A DNA stretch of 64,000 nt from Tolypothrix tenuis PCC 7101 (GTDB lineage Bacteria > Cyanobacteriota > Cyanobacteriia > Cyanobacteriales > Nostocaceae): positions 1 to 64,000 of the forward strand of contig NZ_AP018248.1 of assembly GCF_002368295.1 (NCBI RefSeq). Direction: 5' to 3'. This document shows, in pieces, positions 1 through 9,200 of this stretch. Under the pieces are notes generated by a model. That model made no database searches. It was not told where the DNA came from and saw only the letters and a program-made list of their open reading frames with translations. Each line of letters starts with the position of its first letter. Within the stretch, counting starts at the first letter, position 1. The position numbers were made by a program, and so were the translations under genes.

Positions 1-699
1 TTACATACCTTCTCCCACCGCAGTACCAAAGCGATAGCCTTTACCATAAACAGTGTGAATTAACTGGCTTTCACCAGCTACTTCTATTTTGCGCCGCAAT
101 AGCCGGATTAATGCGGCTATCACGTTACTACTTGGTTGTTCGTCATCTGGCCAAAGATGTTGCATAATCTGCCCATGAGTTAGCAATTGGCCGCTGTGTT
201 CCATAAAATACTGCAGCAATTGGCTTTCTTTTTGGGAGAGTTCAATCACTCGTTCTTGACGATAGGCTACTTGATTGTCAACATCGAGTTCTAAATCAGC
301 TACTACCAAGCGTCCTGTAGGGGTGTTGTAAGTCTCCACACCAGAACGACGCAACAAAGCGCGGACTCGTGCTAATAATTCCCGCAATTCAAAGGGTTTA
401 ACTAAATAGTCATCTGCACCCGCATCTAACCCTGCAACACGGTCATCTAAAGTATCTTTAGCTGTGAGAAAGAGTACAGGAGTAGTTTTACCTTGACGGC
501 GTAATTCCTGACAAATTTCTAACCCTGTTTTTCCTGGCAGCATCCAATCTAAAATCAGTAAGTCATAACTACTTGCTTGTGCTAATTGACTACCGCTTGT
601 TCCTTCATAAGCAGCATCTACGCTATAACCCTCACGGCTTAAGACGCGGCTTAAGGGGTCAGTTAGTTCTGTTTCGTCATCAACTAATAAAATTCTCAT
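1..699 (-). CDS. OmpR/PhoB-family response regulator (RppA-like)
   Basis: Two-component response regulator: a receiver domain (about residues 1-115) is followed by a winged-helix DNA-binding domain (about 125-230). Visible receiver residues are the acidic pair D7-D8, the phospho-acceptor D51 in LLILDWMLPG, the switch Thr in FLTAKD and the Lys of YLVKPF. The C-terminal half carries the OmpR signature ending in VYGKGYRFG. The reading frame opens six codons earlier at 717, but MRILLVDDE at 699 is where this family normally starts. The stop codon lies at the window edge, so a partner histidine kinase, if downstream, is outside the window. RppA, NrsR and ManR subfamilies look alike here and I cannot separate them. 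Confidence 0.9.
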   Translation of the reverse strand: MRILLVDDETELTDPLSRVLSREGYSVDAAYEGTSGSQLAQASSYDLLILDWMLPGKTGLEICQELRRQGKTTPVLFLTAKDTLDDRVAGLDAGADDYLVKPFELRELLARVRALLRRSGVETYNTPTGRLVVADLELDVDNQVAYRQERVIELSQKESQLLQYFMEHSGQLLTHGQIMQHLWPDDEQPSSNVIAALIRLLRRKIEVAGESQLIHTVYGKGYRFGTAVGEGM

Positions 700-822
700 G
701 CTGCTTGTGGTGAGCATATCGAGATATTCTCAATAGTAATAAACTACCAAGACAAGGACACTTGCTGATGGGATTTTGCCAAAACTGCAAAGTGTCCGTA
801 GCTCAAGATATTAAGGACAATA

Positions 823-1467
823 ATGCTGACTGTTGCATTGCCAAAAGGGGAATTACTTAAAAATAGCATCCATCTGCTGCAATCTGTAGGTTTGGACTTT
901 AGCGCTTTTTTAGATTCAGGGAACCGCCAACTACAAATTGTTGATGCTAGTGGACAAGCGAAAGGATTGCTAGTTAGGGGCCAGGATGTACCTGTTTATG
1001 TGGAATATGGTCAGGCACAAGTGGGTATTATTGGTTATGATGTGCTGCGAGAAAAGCAACCACAAGTTGCACAATTAGTAGATTTGCATTTTGGACATTG
1101 TCGGATGTCTGTAGCAGTTCAAGCATCCAGTCCTTATAAATCGCCTTTAGATTTACCCGCACACGGTCGGGTGGCTTCTAAGTATGTCAATTGTGCGCGT
1201 GAATATTTTCAAAGTTTGGATTTACCAGTAGAAATCGTACCTTTGTATGGTTCCGTGGAGCTAGGGCCGATTACTGGAATGTCGGAAGCGATTGTGGATT
1301 TGGTTTCAACCGGACGAACTTTGCGAGAAAACGGTTTAGTTGAGATTACAACTTTGTATGAAAGTACAGCCAGATTAATTGCCCATCCCTTAAGCTATCG
1401 CCTGAATACAGGTAATTTACACCAATTAGTAGAAAAACTGCGATCGCACATTCTCAGTACGGTCTAA
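823..1467 (+). CDS. hisG: ATP phosphoribosyltransferase, short form (HisG)
   Basis: First enzyme of histidine biosynthesis: joins ATP and PRPP to give phosphoribosyl-ATP. At 214 residues this is the short HisG, which lacks the C-terminal regulatory ACT-like domain and in known cases works as a complex with HisZ. Supporting motifs are the N-terminal LTVALPKGEL, the central GIIGYDVL, and the PRPP-binding stretch EAIVDLVSTGRTLRENGL. No hisZ or other his gene lies in the window, which fits the scattered his genes of cyanobacteria. It is transcribed divergently from the response regulator, with about 120 bases between them. The identification is secure. Confidence 0.95.
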   Translation: MLTVALPKGELLKNSIHLLQSVGLDFSAFLDSGNRQLQIVDASGQAKGLLVRGQDVPVYVEYGQAQVGIIGYDVLREKQPQVAQLVDLHFGHCRMSVAVQASSPYKSPLDLPAHGRVASKYVNCAREYFQSLDLPVEIVPLYGSVELGPITGMSEAIVDLVSTGRTLRENGLVEITTLYESTARLIAHPLSYRLNTGNLHQLVEKLRSHILSTV

Positions 1468-1475
1468 GCGACTGG

Positions 1476-1615
1476 GGATTGGGCATAGGGCATGGGGCAT
1501 TGGGCATTGATAATTGGTATTTTTCCCCTGCTTCCTCATCCCCCATCCTGCGGGTACTCCTACTCTGCGAGAAGGGCTACGCCCAACGGAGAACTCGCAA
1601 AGTGCCGCAAAGCGT
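1476..1615. repeat. Short tandem repeats and dispersed palindromic repeat
   Basis: The 313-base gap after hisG holds GGGCATxGGGCATTGG-type short repeats (1482-1520), then a dispersed cyanobacterial repeat containing CTGCGAGAAGGGCTACGCCC (about 1563-1585) and more CCCCAATCCCCAGTCCCC. Several ORFs of 60-85 codons cross this stretch but are only translations of the repeats. The rest, up to the strong AAGGAGGA ribosome-binding site at 1770, is presumably the promoter region of the next gene. Confidence 0.8.
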
Positions 1616-1780
1616 CTACATCTCCCTACTTTCCCCAATCCCCAGTCCCCGATCCCCTTACAGATGCATCTCACGGAAGTTACTCAAATATCAAGATCCA
1701 TAGGAGACTAGAGAAAGAAAAATACAACGTATATAGCGGGTCTTGACGCAGCAAATGCTGCTAATAGTTAAGGAGGATTT

Positions 1781-4312
1781 ATGCGTGCAGTGCTGATGGC
1801 AGGCGGTTCGGGAACGCGGCTTCGTCCGTTAACGTGTGATTTGCCCAAACCGATGGTGCCGATTTTAAATCGGCCAATTGCTGAACATATCATCAATCTC
1901 CTCAAACGACATCAAGTCACAGAAGTGATTGCTACCTTGCATTATCTGCCTGATGTTCTGCGAGACTACTTTCAAGATGGTAGCGATTTTGGCGTGCAGA
2001 TGACTTATGCCGTGGAAGAAGACCAACCTCTGGGAACGGCAGGCTGTGTAAAAAATATTGCCGAACTCCTAGATGAAACTTTTATAGTGATTAGCGGCGA
2101 TAGCATCACAGATTTTGATTTAACAGCAGCAATTGAATTTCACAAACAAAAAAAATCAAAAGCAACTCTTATTTTGACCCGTGTTCCCAATCCCATTGAA
2201 TTTGGGGTGGTGATTACTGATGAAGATGGCAAGATTAATCGATTTTTAGAAAAACCTTCTACTAGTGAAATTTTCTCTGATACTGTCAACACTGGTACTT
2301 ATATTCTGGAACCAGAAGTTTTGGAATATTTACCAGACAATACAGAATCGGACTTTTCCAAAGATTTATTCCCCTTGTTATTGGCAAAAAATGAGCCAAT
2401 GTATGGCTACATTGCCCAAGGTTATTGGTGTGATGTCGGACATTTGGATGCCTATCGTGAAGCTCAGTATGATGCCTTGTATGGCAAGGTAAAACTTGAC
2501 TTTGCTTATACAGAGATTTCTCAGGGTATCTGGAAGGGTCAAAATACTTATATTGACCATACTGCTGTGATTGAATCTCCAGCTATCATTGGTGATAATT
2601 GCCGAATTGGTTCCAGGGTACAAATTGAGGCTGGAACTGTCATTGGCGACAATGTGACTATTGGCGCTGATGCTAACTTAAAGCGTCCGATTGTCTGGAA
2701 TGGCGCGATTATTGGGGAAGAAGCACAACTTTCAGCTTGTGTAATTTCCCGTGGTACTCGTGTAGACCGCCGCGCTCATGTATTAGAAGCTTCTGTGGTG
2801 GGTTCGCTTTCTACGGTGGGTGAAGAAGCGCAAATTAGCCCGGGAGTGAGAGTTTGGCCTAGTAAAAAAATTGAGTCTGGTGCTATTTTAAACATCAACT
2901 TGATTTGGGGAAACACCGCCCAAAGGAATTTATTTGGACAACGCGGCGTACAAGGTTTAGCGAATGTTGATATTACTCCAGAATTTGCGGTGAAGTTAGG
3001 GGCCGCTTATGGTTCCACTTTGAAACCAGGTTCTCGAGTAACAGTATCCCGCGATCAGCGAAATGTTTCGCGCATGGTAACGCGATCGCTCATTGCGGGT
3101 TTAATGTCAGTCGGGACTGATATTCAAAACCTCGATGCAACGGCTGTACCAATAGCCCGGACAGTTATACCCACAATGTCAGTAGTTGGCGGTATTCATG
3201 TGCGGGTACATCCTGATCGCCCTGACTATATCCTGATTGAATTCATGGATAACAAGGGGATTAATATCTCCAAAGCCCAAGAAAAGAAAATTGAGGGGGC
3301 TTTCTTTAAAGAAGATATGCGGCGGGCGCAATTACACGAAATTGGTGATGTTGCCTATCCTAGCCAAGTTAATGACCTTTACTGCACGGCATTTGAAAAA
3401 CTGCTGCACGTAGCAACTCTCCGCAACAGTCGCGCCAAAGTAGTAATTGACTATGTTTATTCTGTGACTGGGGCAGTTTTACCCCAAATGTTAGATCAAT
3501 TTGGTGCAGATGCTGTAGTTTTAAACGCCAGTTTGAATAAACACGCTATTTCCACAACCGAACGTGAAGCTTTGTTAACTCAGCTGGGTCATGTAGTTGA
3601 GGCGTTAAAGGCAAATTTTGGTGTCCAAGTCTCTGCGAATGGCGAACAGATGATTTTAGTAGATGAATCTGGGATACCAATTCGCGGGGAAATGTTAACC
3701 GCCCTGATGGTGGACATGATTTTAACTTCTAACCCCAGAGGAACGGTAGTTGTACCAGTTCATGCTTCTAGTGCAGTGGAACAAGTCGCCCGTCGCCACG
3801 ATGGTAAAGTCATCCGCACCAAAGCCAACCCCACAGCTTTAATGGAAGCTTCGCAGAAATACCCCAATGTTGTATTAGCTGGGAGTGGAGATACAGGTTT
3901 TATCTTCCCACAACTGCATCCAGGATTTGATGCGATGTTCTGTATTGCCAAGCTAATTGAAATGCTAACAATTCAAGAGCGATCGCTTGCAACTGTCCGC
4001 GCTGAATTACCCCGTGTGATTCACAGAAAACATACTGTCCGCTGTCCTTGGAGTGCTAAAGGCGCACTGATGCGTTATTTAGTCGAAACTCACCCTGCCC
4101 AAAACCTAGAATTAATCGATGGTGTAAAAATCGGTCAGCCTCATGATGACAGTTGGCTGTTAGTTTTACCCGATGCTAGCGAACCCGTAGTTCACTTGTT
4201 TGCTAACAGTAACGAACGCGATTGGGTAGATGAAAACTTAAGAAACTACCGTACCCGTGTACAAACCTTTGTGGAAAGGCAACAAGAACTACATCCCGCA
4301 GAAGTTCAATAA
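1781..4312 (+). CDS. Mannose-1-phosphate guanylyltransferase fused to a phosphomannomutase-like domain
   Basis: Makes GDP-mannose (or a related NDP-sugar) for polysaccharide synthesis. Order of domains: nucleotidyltransferase (about 1-230) with the intact signature GGSGTRLRPLT and the PKPM loop; left-handed beta-helix of hexapeptide repeats (about 250-375); then a phosphohexomutase-like region (about 385-840). The C-terminal half has the overall length and order of a phosphomannomutase, but the phosphoserine loop TASHNP is replaced by VRVHPDRPDY, the metal loop DGDxDR is not recognisable (QMILVDESG lies there), and GEESGH is replaced by GSGDTGF. It is therefore probably not an active mutase and may be regulatory or structural. 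A consensus AAGGAGGA precedes the ATG by four bases. The exact sugar used cannot be read from sequence. Confidence 0.85.
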   Translation: MRAVLMAGGSGTRLRPLTCDLPKPMVPILNRPIAEHIINLLKRHQVTEVIATLHYLPDVLRDYFQDGSDFGVQMTYAVEEDQPLGTAGCVKNIAELLDETFIVISGDSITDFDLTAAIEFHKQKKSKATLILTRVPNPIEFGVVITDEDGKINRFLEKPSTSEIFSDTVNTGTYILEPEVLEYLPDNTESDFSKDLFPLLLAKNEPMYGYIAQGYWCDVGHLDAYREAQYDALYGKVKLDFAYTEISQGIWKGQNTYIDHTAVIESPAIIGDNCRIGSRVQIEAGTVIGDNVTIGADANLKRPIVWNGAIIGEEAQLSACVISRGTRVDRRAHVLEASVVGSLSTVGEEAQISPGVRVWPSKKIESGAILNINLIWGNTAQRNLFGQRGVQGLANVDITPEFAVKLGAAYGSTLKPGSRVTVSRDQRNVSRMVTRSLIAGLMSVGTDIQNLDATAVPIARTVIPTMSVVGGIHVRVHPDRPDYILIEFMDNKGINISKAQEKKIEGAFFKEDMRRAQLHEIGDVAYPSQVNDLYCTAFEKLLHVATLRNSRAKVVIDYVYSVTGAVLPQMLDQFGADAVVLNASLNKHAISTTEREALLTQLGHVVEALKANFGVQVSANGEQMILVDESGIPIRGEMLTALMVDMILTSNPRGTVVVPVHASSAVEQVARRHDGKVIRTKANPTALMEASQKYPNVVLAGSGDTGFIFPQLHPGFDAMFCIAKLIEMLTIQERSLATVRAELPRVIHRKHTVRCPWSAKGALMRYLVETHPAQNLELIDGVKIGQPHDDSWLLVLPDASEPVVHLFANSNERDWVDENLRNYRTRVQTFVERQQELHPAEVQ

Positions 4313-4322
4313 GTTCATGCCC

Positions 4323-4368
4323 AAAAGTCCACAGTCAACTATCCCAGCTAAGTTAACTGTGGACTTTT
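4323..4368 (+). terminator. Rho-independent-type hairpin after the GDP-mannose gene
   Basis: A 13-base perfect stem, AAAAGTCCACAGT (4323-4335) with ACTGTGGACTTTT (4356-4368), begins about 10 bases after the stop codon. The symmetrical A and T arms allow it to stop transcription from either side. Confidence 0.8.
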
Positions 4369-4581
4369 ACGTTTCATTTCAATATTGATCAATTAATATA
4401 CTGGGTTACAATTTAGGGCGATCGCACCAAGTAAGCATATAGGTGGGCAAAGGGGAAAGGGGAAAGGGAAAATACCAAACCGTTCCTCCTTCTCCCGACT
4501 TGTGCCAGAAGTATCATGTAACCCTCTTTTGTTACCTCTAGGAATCCGATTTGATTGCTGAAAAAATCTCAGCTTTGGCAC

Positions 4582-4610
4582 GGATGCGTTACGCTATCGC
4601 TAACGCATCC
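4582..4610. repeat. Dispersed palindrome in the 420-base gap before the P450 gene
   Basis: GGATGCGTTA, a 9-base spacer, then TAACGCATCC. This is a common dispersed palindrome of cyanobacterial genomes. The rest of 4369-4733 holds one HIP1 site near 4420, a purine run (GGGGAAAGGGG, 4450-4472) and AT-rich promoter-like sequence; I see no gene. Confidence 0.75.
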
Positions 4611-4733
4611 TACGTGAATTGAGGATAAATCTCTTACTTATTGCTGAATATAAATCTCTCTTTTTGAGGAGGAATTAAATATTCTGACAAAATAAGCTTT
4701 TTTAAGCACAAATAAGCGCTGAGAATTTTTACT

Positions 4734-6077
4734 ATGTCAAAAGATATATTTGATTTACCTGCTCCACCAATTAACTCTATCGTGGGGCATTTAGTCGAAT
4801 TGGGACAAGACCCATTAGCATTTCTCACTAGTTGTCGTGATTATGGTGACATTGTTCCTTTACGTTTAGGATTAACACCAACTTGTTTATTAACTAATCC
4901 TGAATATATTGAAGAGGTTCTCAAAAATCGCGAGAGTTTTATTAAAAGTCCGGGATTTCGGGTGTTAAAAACCCTGTTAGGTGAAGGTTTATTAACCGCA
5001 GAAGGCGAATCTTGGTTATGGCAACGTCGTCTAGCACAACCTGTATTTCACCAAAAGCGAATTAATAACTATGGCGACATTATGGTGAAGTACACTGACC
5101 GAATGTTGCAAACCTGGCAAGATGGCGAAGTTCATGACATCCATGCAGATATGATGCGCCTCACCCTGGCTATTGTGATGAAATGTATTTTTAATACTGA
5201 TGTTGATGCTGGGGAAGCCAAAGTAGTTGCCAATGCTTTAGATGTGACAATGCACTGGTTTGAAAGCAAGCGAAAACAGAACTTTTTATCATGGGAATGG
5301 TTTCCCAGACCGGAAAATATTCGCTATCGTCAAGCTGTAGCGGCAATGGATGAGGCTATCTATCAACTAATTCGCGATCGCCGTAATAGTAACGAGAAAA
5401 GCAATGATTTACTCTCAATGCTGATGGAAGCGCGGGACGAGGAAACTCAGCAGCAAATGGATGATAAGCTTCTGCGAGACGAAGTAGCCACTTTGATGCT
5501 GGCAGGTCATGAAACTACTGCTAATGCTTTATCTTGGACATGGATGCTTATCGCCCAACATCCGGAAGTACAAGAGAAACTCTCTGCCGAATTAAAAGCA
5601 GTCCTGCAAGGGAAATTAGCCACAATCGCAGATCTACCGCGCTTAACCTACACCCAACAAGTGATTAAAGAATCAATGCGGTTGTATCCTCCGGTAGCGT
5701 TAATAGGCAGAGAAGCGGCGGAAGATACGACAATTGGCGAGTACGAAATCTCCAAAGGCACAGTAATCATGATTAGTCAGTGGGTAATGCATCGCCATCC
5801 CAAATATTTTGATCGTGCTGAAGAGTTTCTACCGGAACGCTGGACAGAAGAGTTTGAAAAGCAATTAACTAAAGGCGTATATATTCCTTTTGGTGATGGG
5901 CCGCGGATTTGTATTGGTAAAGGCTTTGCCATGATGGAAGCAGCTTTATTATTAGCTACCATTGCCCAACGCTTCCAAATAGAAATAGAGCCTGGGTTCC
6001 CGATTGTACCGCAGCCTTCAATTACCCTCCGCCCTGAATATGGGATTAAAGTGCAGGTGAAGGGGATTGGGGATTAG
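4734..6077 (+). CDS. Cytochrome P450
   Basis: Soluble haem-thiolate mono-oxygenase of 447 residues. The defining motifs are all present: I-helix oxygen-activation motif LAGHETTAN (near residue 258), K-helix ExxR in KESMRLYPP (near 305), the PERF-like FLPERW, and the haem ligand loop FGDGPRICIGKGF with its Cys near residue 390. There is no N-terminal membrane anchor. The I- and K-helix sequences resemble the CYP4/CYP102-like branch rather than the CYP110 group common in Nostoc, but I cannot assign a subfamily. No dedicated ferredoxin or biosynthetic cluster lies nearby, so the substrate is unknown; fatty acids or isoprenoids are guesses from the family. Confidence 0.92.
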   Translation: MSKDIFDLPAPPINSIVGHLVELGQDPLAFLTSCRDYGDIVPLRLGLTPTCLLTNPEYIEEVLKNRESFIKSPGFRVLKTLLGEGLLTAEGESWLWQRRLAQPVFHQKRINNYGDIMVKYTDRMLQTWQDGEVHDIHADMMRLTLAIVMKCIFNTDVDAGEAKVVANALDVTMHWFESKRKQNFLSWEWFPRPENIRYRQAVAAMDEAIYQLIRDRRNSNEKSNDLLSMLMEARDEETQQQMDDKLLRDEVATLMLAGHETTANALSWTWMLIAQHPEVQEKLSAELKAVLQGKLATIADLPRLTYTQQVIKESMRLYPPVALIGREAAEDTTIGEYEISKGTVIMISQWVMHRHPKYFDRAEEFLPERWTEEFEKQLTKGVYIPFGDGPRICIGKGFAMMEAALLLATIAQRFQIEIEPGFPIVPQPSITLRPEYGIKVQVKGIGD

Positions 6078-6212
6078 GGATTGGGGACTGGGGATTGGGG
6101 ACTGGGGATTAGGGATTGGGGACTGGGAGATGAGGGGGATGAGGGAGACAATACCAAATGACAAATGACAAATGACAAATGACAAATGACAAATGACAAA
6201 TGACAAATGACA
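6062..6212. repeat. Two STRR arrays: GGGGATT/GGGGACT units and ACAAATG heptamers
   Basis: Between the converging P450 and giant kinase genes lie about eight GGGGATT/GGGGACT heptamers (6063-6126), then about eight consecutive copies of ACAAATG (6155-6210). This is the short tandemly repeated repetitive sequence class of filamentous cyanobacteria. ORFs here are translated repeats. Confidence 0.9.
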
Positions 6213-6215
6213 AAA

Positions 6216-9200
6216 TTAAGAGGCGTTTACAGGCAACTTGATAATAAATTCTGTGCCTTCTCCGAGAACAGAATCTACAGTGATTGTACCTTCGTGTCGT
6301 TCTATGACAATTTGGCGGGCGATCGCTAATCCTAAACCTGTACCTTTACCAACGGGTTTGGTAGTAAATAGGTGATCGAAGACTTTGGCTTTGACTTCTG
6401 GTGTCATTCCTGTACCGTTGTCTTTGATGCGAATTTCCACATGGGGAGTAGAGTCACTATCACTCTGGGGAATATATGCAGTTTTAATGGTGATTTGGTG
6501 AGAATGGGGGCGAAATTCACCTTGGACGCGTTGCTGGTTAAATTCTTCTAAACTATCAATGGCATTTGCCAAGATATTCATAAACACTTGGTTGAGTTGT
6601 CCAGGGAAACATTCGACTTCGGGTAAATTGCCGTAATTTGTGATTACTTCAATTGCAGTTCGGCTTTCGTTAGCTTTGAGGCGATGTTTGAGAATTAAAA
6701 TTGTACTGTTGAGACCTTCGTGAAGATTAAAGGGAATTTTGTAATCTTTATCAGCGCGAGAAAAGTTTCGCAAGCTAATACTAATACTGCGGATGCGATC
6801 GACACCAAGTTTCATGGAGTCAATCAGCTTAGGTAAGTCTTCACGTATATATTCCAAATCAATGGCTTCTATTTCATCGGTAATGACTGCACCAGGATCG
6901 GGAAATTGCTGCTGATACAAATCGAGTATTCCTAACACATCATTAACGTAATCTCGCGCAGGTTGCAAGTTACCGACAATAAATCCCACCGGATTATTAA
7001 TTTCATGAGCAACACCCGCTATCAGGTTCCCCAAAGCAGACATTTTCTCACTTTGCACCATTTGTAGTTGGGTTTGTTGCAAATCTTGCAGGGCTGTTTC
7101 TAATTCTTGGGCTTTTTGCTGCGCTTGGGCTTCAGCTTGTTTGCGTTCACGAAGTGCAGCTTGCTGTTCGCTAATATTAATTGCTGTGCCAATTAATTGA
7201 TGAATTCTTCCAGTGCGATCGCGCAGGGGATTAAAGGTTGTCAGCCACCAAGTTATTTCCTGATCAAAGGTAAGACATTGCTCAACGGCGATGCTAGTTC
7301 CTGCGTGAATACAACTGATAAAATGTTGTCTCACCGCAGCGCCTTCTACCTCACCATGAATCTCTTCGGGAGTTTTGCCGATCACTTCCTCTGCTACTAC
7401 ACCTGCAATCCTGGCGGCGGCTGGGTTCCAACTAGCATAGAAAAAGTCTTGCTCTGGTGTGACATTAATGACAAAAATTGGATGATCGACACCATCGTAG
7501 ATACTGCGGAGAAATTGTTCTTGGGCGCGGATTTTTTCTTCAGCTAAATGGCGATCGCTAACATCGATCACAATCCCATCCCACATAATTGATCCGTCAG
7601 CTTGCTGCTGGGGTTGCGCCGCAGATTGAATCCATTTGATGATACCGGAAGGTGTGATAATCCGCCATTCATGTTGAAATGGCGTTAAATTTTCAGCAGA
7701 ATGAGTTATTAATTCAGCAACCTGTGCCATGTCGTCAGGATAATTCATTTTATACAGGTTTTCTTTACCTGTCATCACATCTTCTGCTAACACCTCATAG
7801 ATTTCGTAGCAGCCAGAACTGACATAGGGCGTAGATGTAGAACCATCAGCAGCTAAATGAAACTGGTAAATCATCCCCGGGATGTTATTTGCAAGGTTCT
7901 GGAAGCGGGTATCACTTACTTTGAGTTCCTCGAGGGATTGCTCTAACTGCTGGCTGTAAAGTTGAGCTTGTTGATAAAGATGGGCATTTTCTAAAGAAAT
8001 CGCCGCTTGAGTACAAAGTAAATTTAGGAGTTCCACGCGATCGCTAGTAAAGGCGGCTGTGGCTTCTTTATTTTCTAAATATAAAATCCCTAAAAGTTTA
8101 CCCTGATACATAATTGGTGTACATAATATGCTCTTGGGCTGGTAACGGAAAATATAGGGATCGGCTGTTAATAAAGGATGAGTGATGGCATCAATTAATA
8201 CCGCAGCTGTCAAGGTTCTTTTGACGGTATTAATCAAGCCCACGGGTACTTCTTGACTGTTTTCTAGGGAAACTGATTGTAGGACTGCTGATTGTTGTCC
8301 CAAGGCAATCGTCGCTTCAATAGTTAGCTTGCCCTGTTTTTGTAGCAATAAAACACATTTATCCGCCCCGGCATTTTCTAAGACTACTTGCAATAAAGTA
8401 GAGAGTAATTTGTTCAGATGAATTTCGCTGGCTAACATCTGAAAAGATTTGAGGACAGTGGCTAAATCTAAAGCAGCAGATACGCTATTGCTACTATAGT
8501 TTGTATTATGACTGTCATTTGCATCAGATACCATTTCTGCTAATGGAATTGTGACATCAGATGAAAAATTGATGCTATCTGGTTGCAAAATGGGAATCAG
8601 AAAATGCGGATAGTTTTTTTCTAGTTGTTTAACTTTGGCAGTTGCACCCCAACGCGCATAACCATAGTAAGCGCTTAATAAATATTCTTGAACAATGTTA
8701 TTTTTGCCCCATGCTAAATAGAATTTGGCTGCGAGTTCGTTGGCTAGGGCTTCTTCGTGGGGGTAATTATTAACTTTGGCTGTGGAAATTGCCAAATCAT
8801 ATAATTCAATAGCTGCAGCTTTGTTATGTAAAATGCGCTGGCGTTCTGCTTCCACTAAATAAAATTTATGCAGATGATTTCCTGGGGACGAATTAGCCCA
8901 TTTCTGCATTTTTTCTTGGTTGCTGTTGACTCGTTGTTCAATGCGTTGTTTTTCTGCTGAAGAAACTTGGGGATAAATTGCTAGATGTGCCAGAGAATCG
9001 TATGTATAAAAGCTAGGAACGATAAATAATCCGGTAGCTGCACCCAAGTAATTTTCTGTAGCGATCGCAGCGTTTACTGCTGGCTGAAACTCCTCAGATA
9101 AATAATACAGAAAAAGTTTTTGGTAATGGAAATAGCACAGGGCTGTTTGATCACCTCCCTGTTCCAGAATTGGTAACATTTGGGCTTCATGAAAAGCATC

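Noticed and set aside
6155..6212. ACAAATG array as a CRISPR or attachment site
   Set aside because: The units are contiguous heptamers without spacers; this is the STRR class.
7197..7547. 116-codon ORF antisense to the giant kinase
   Set aside because: Opposite to the PAS region of an intact gene, with no recognisable motif or ribosome-binding site.
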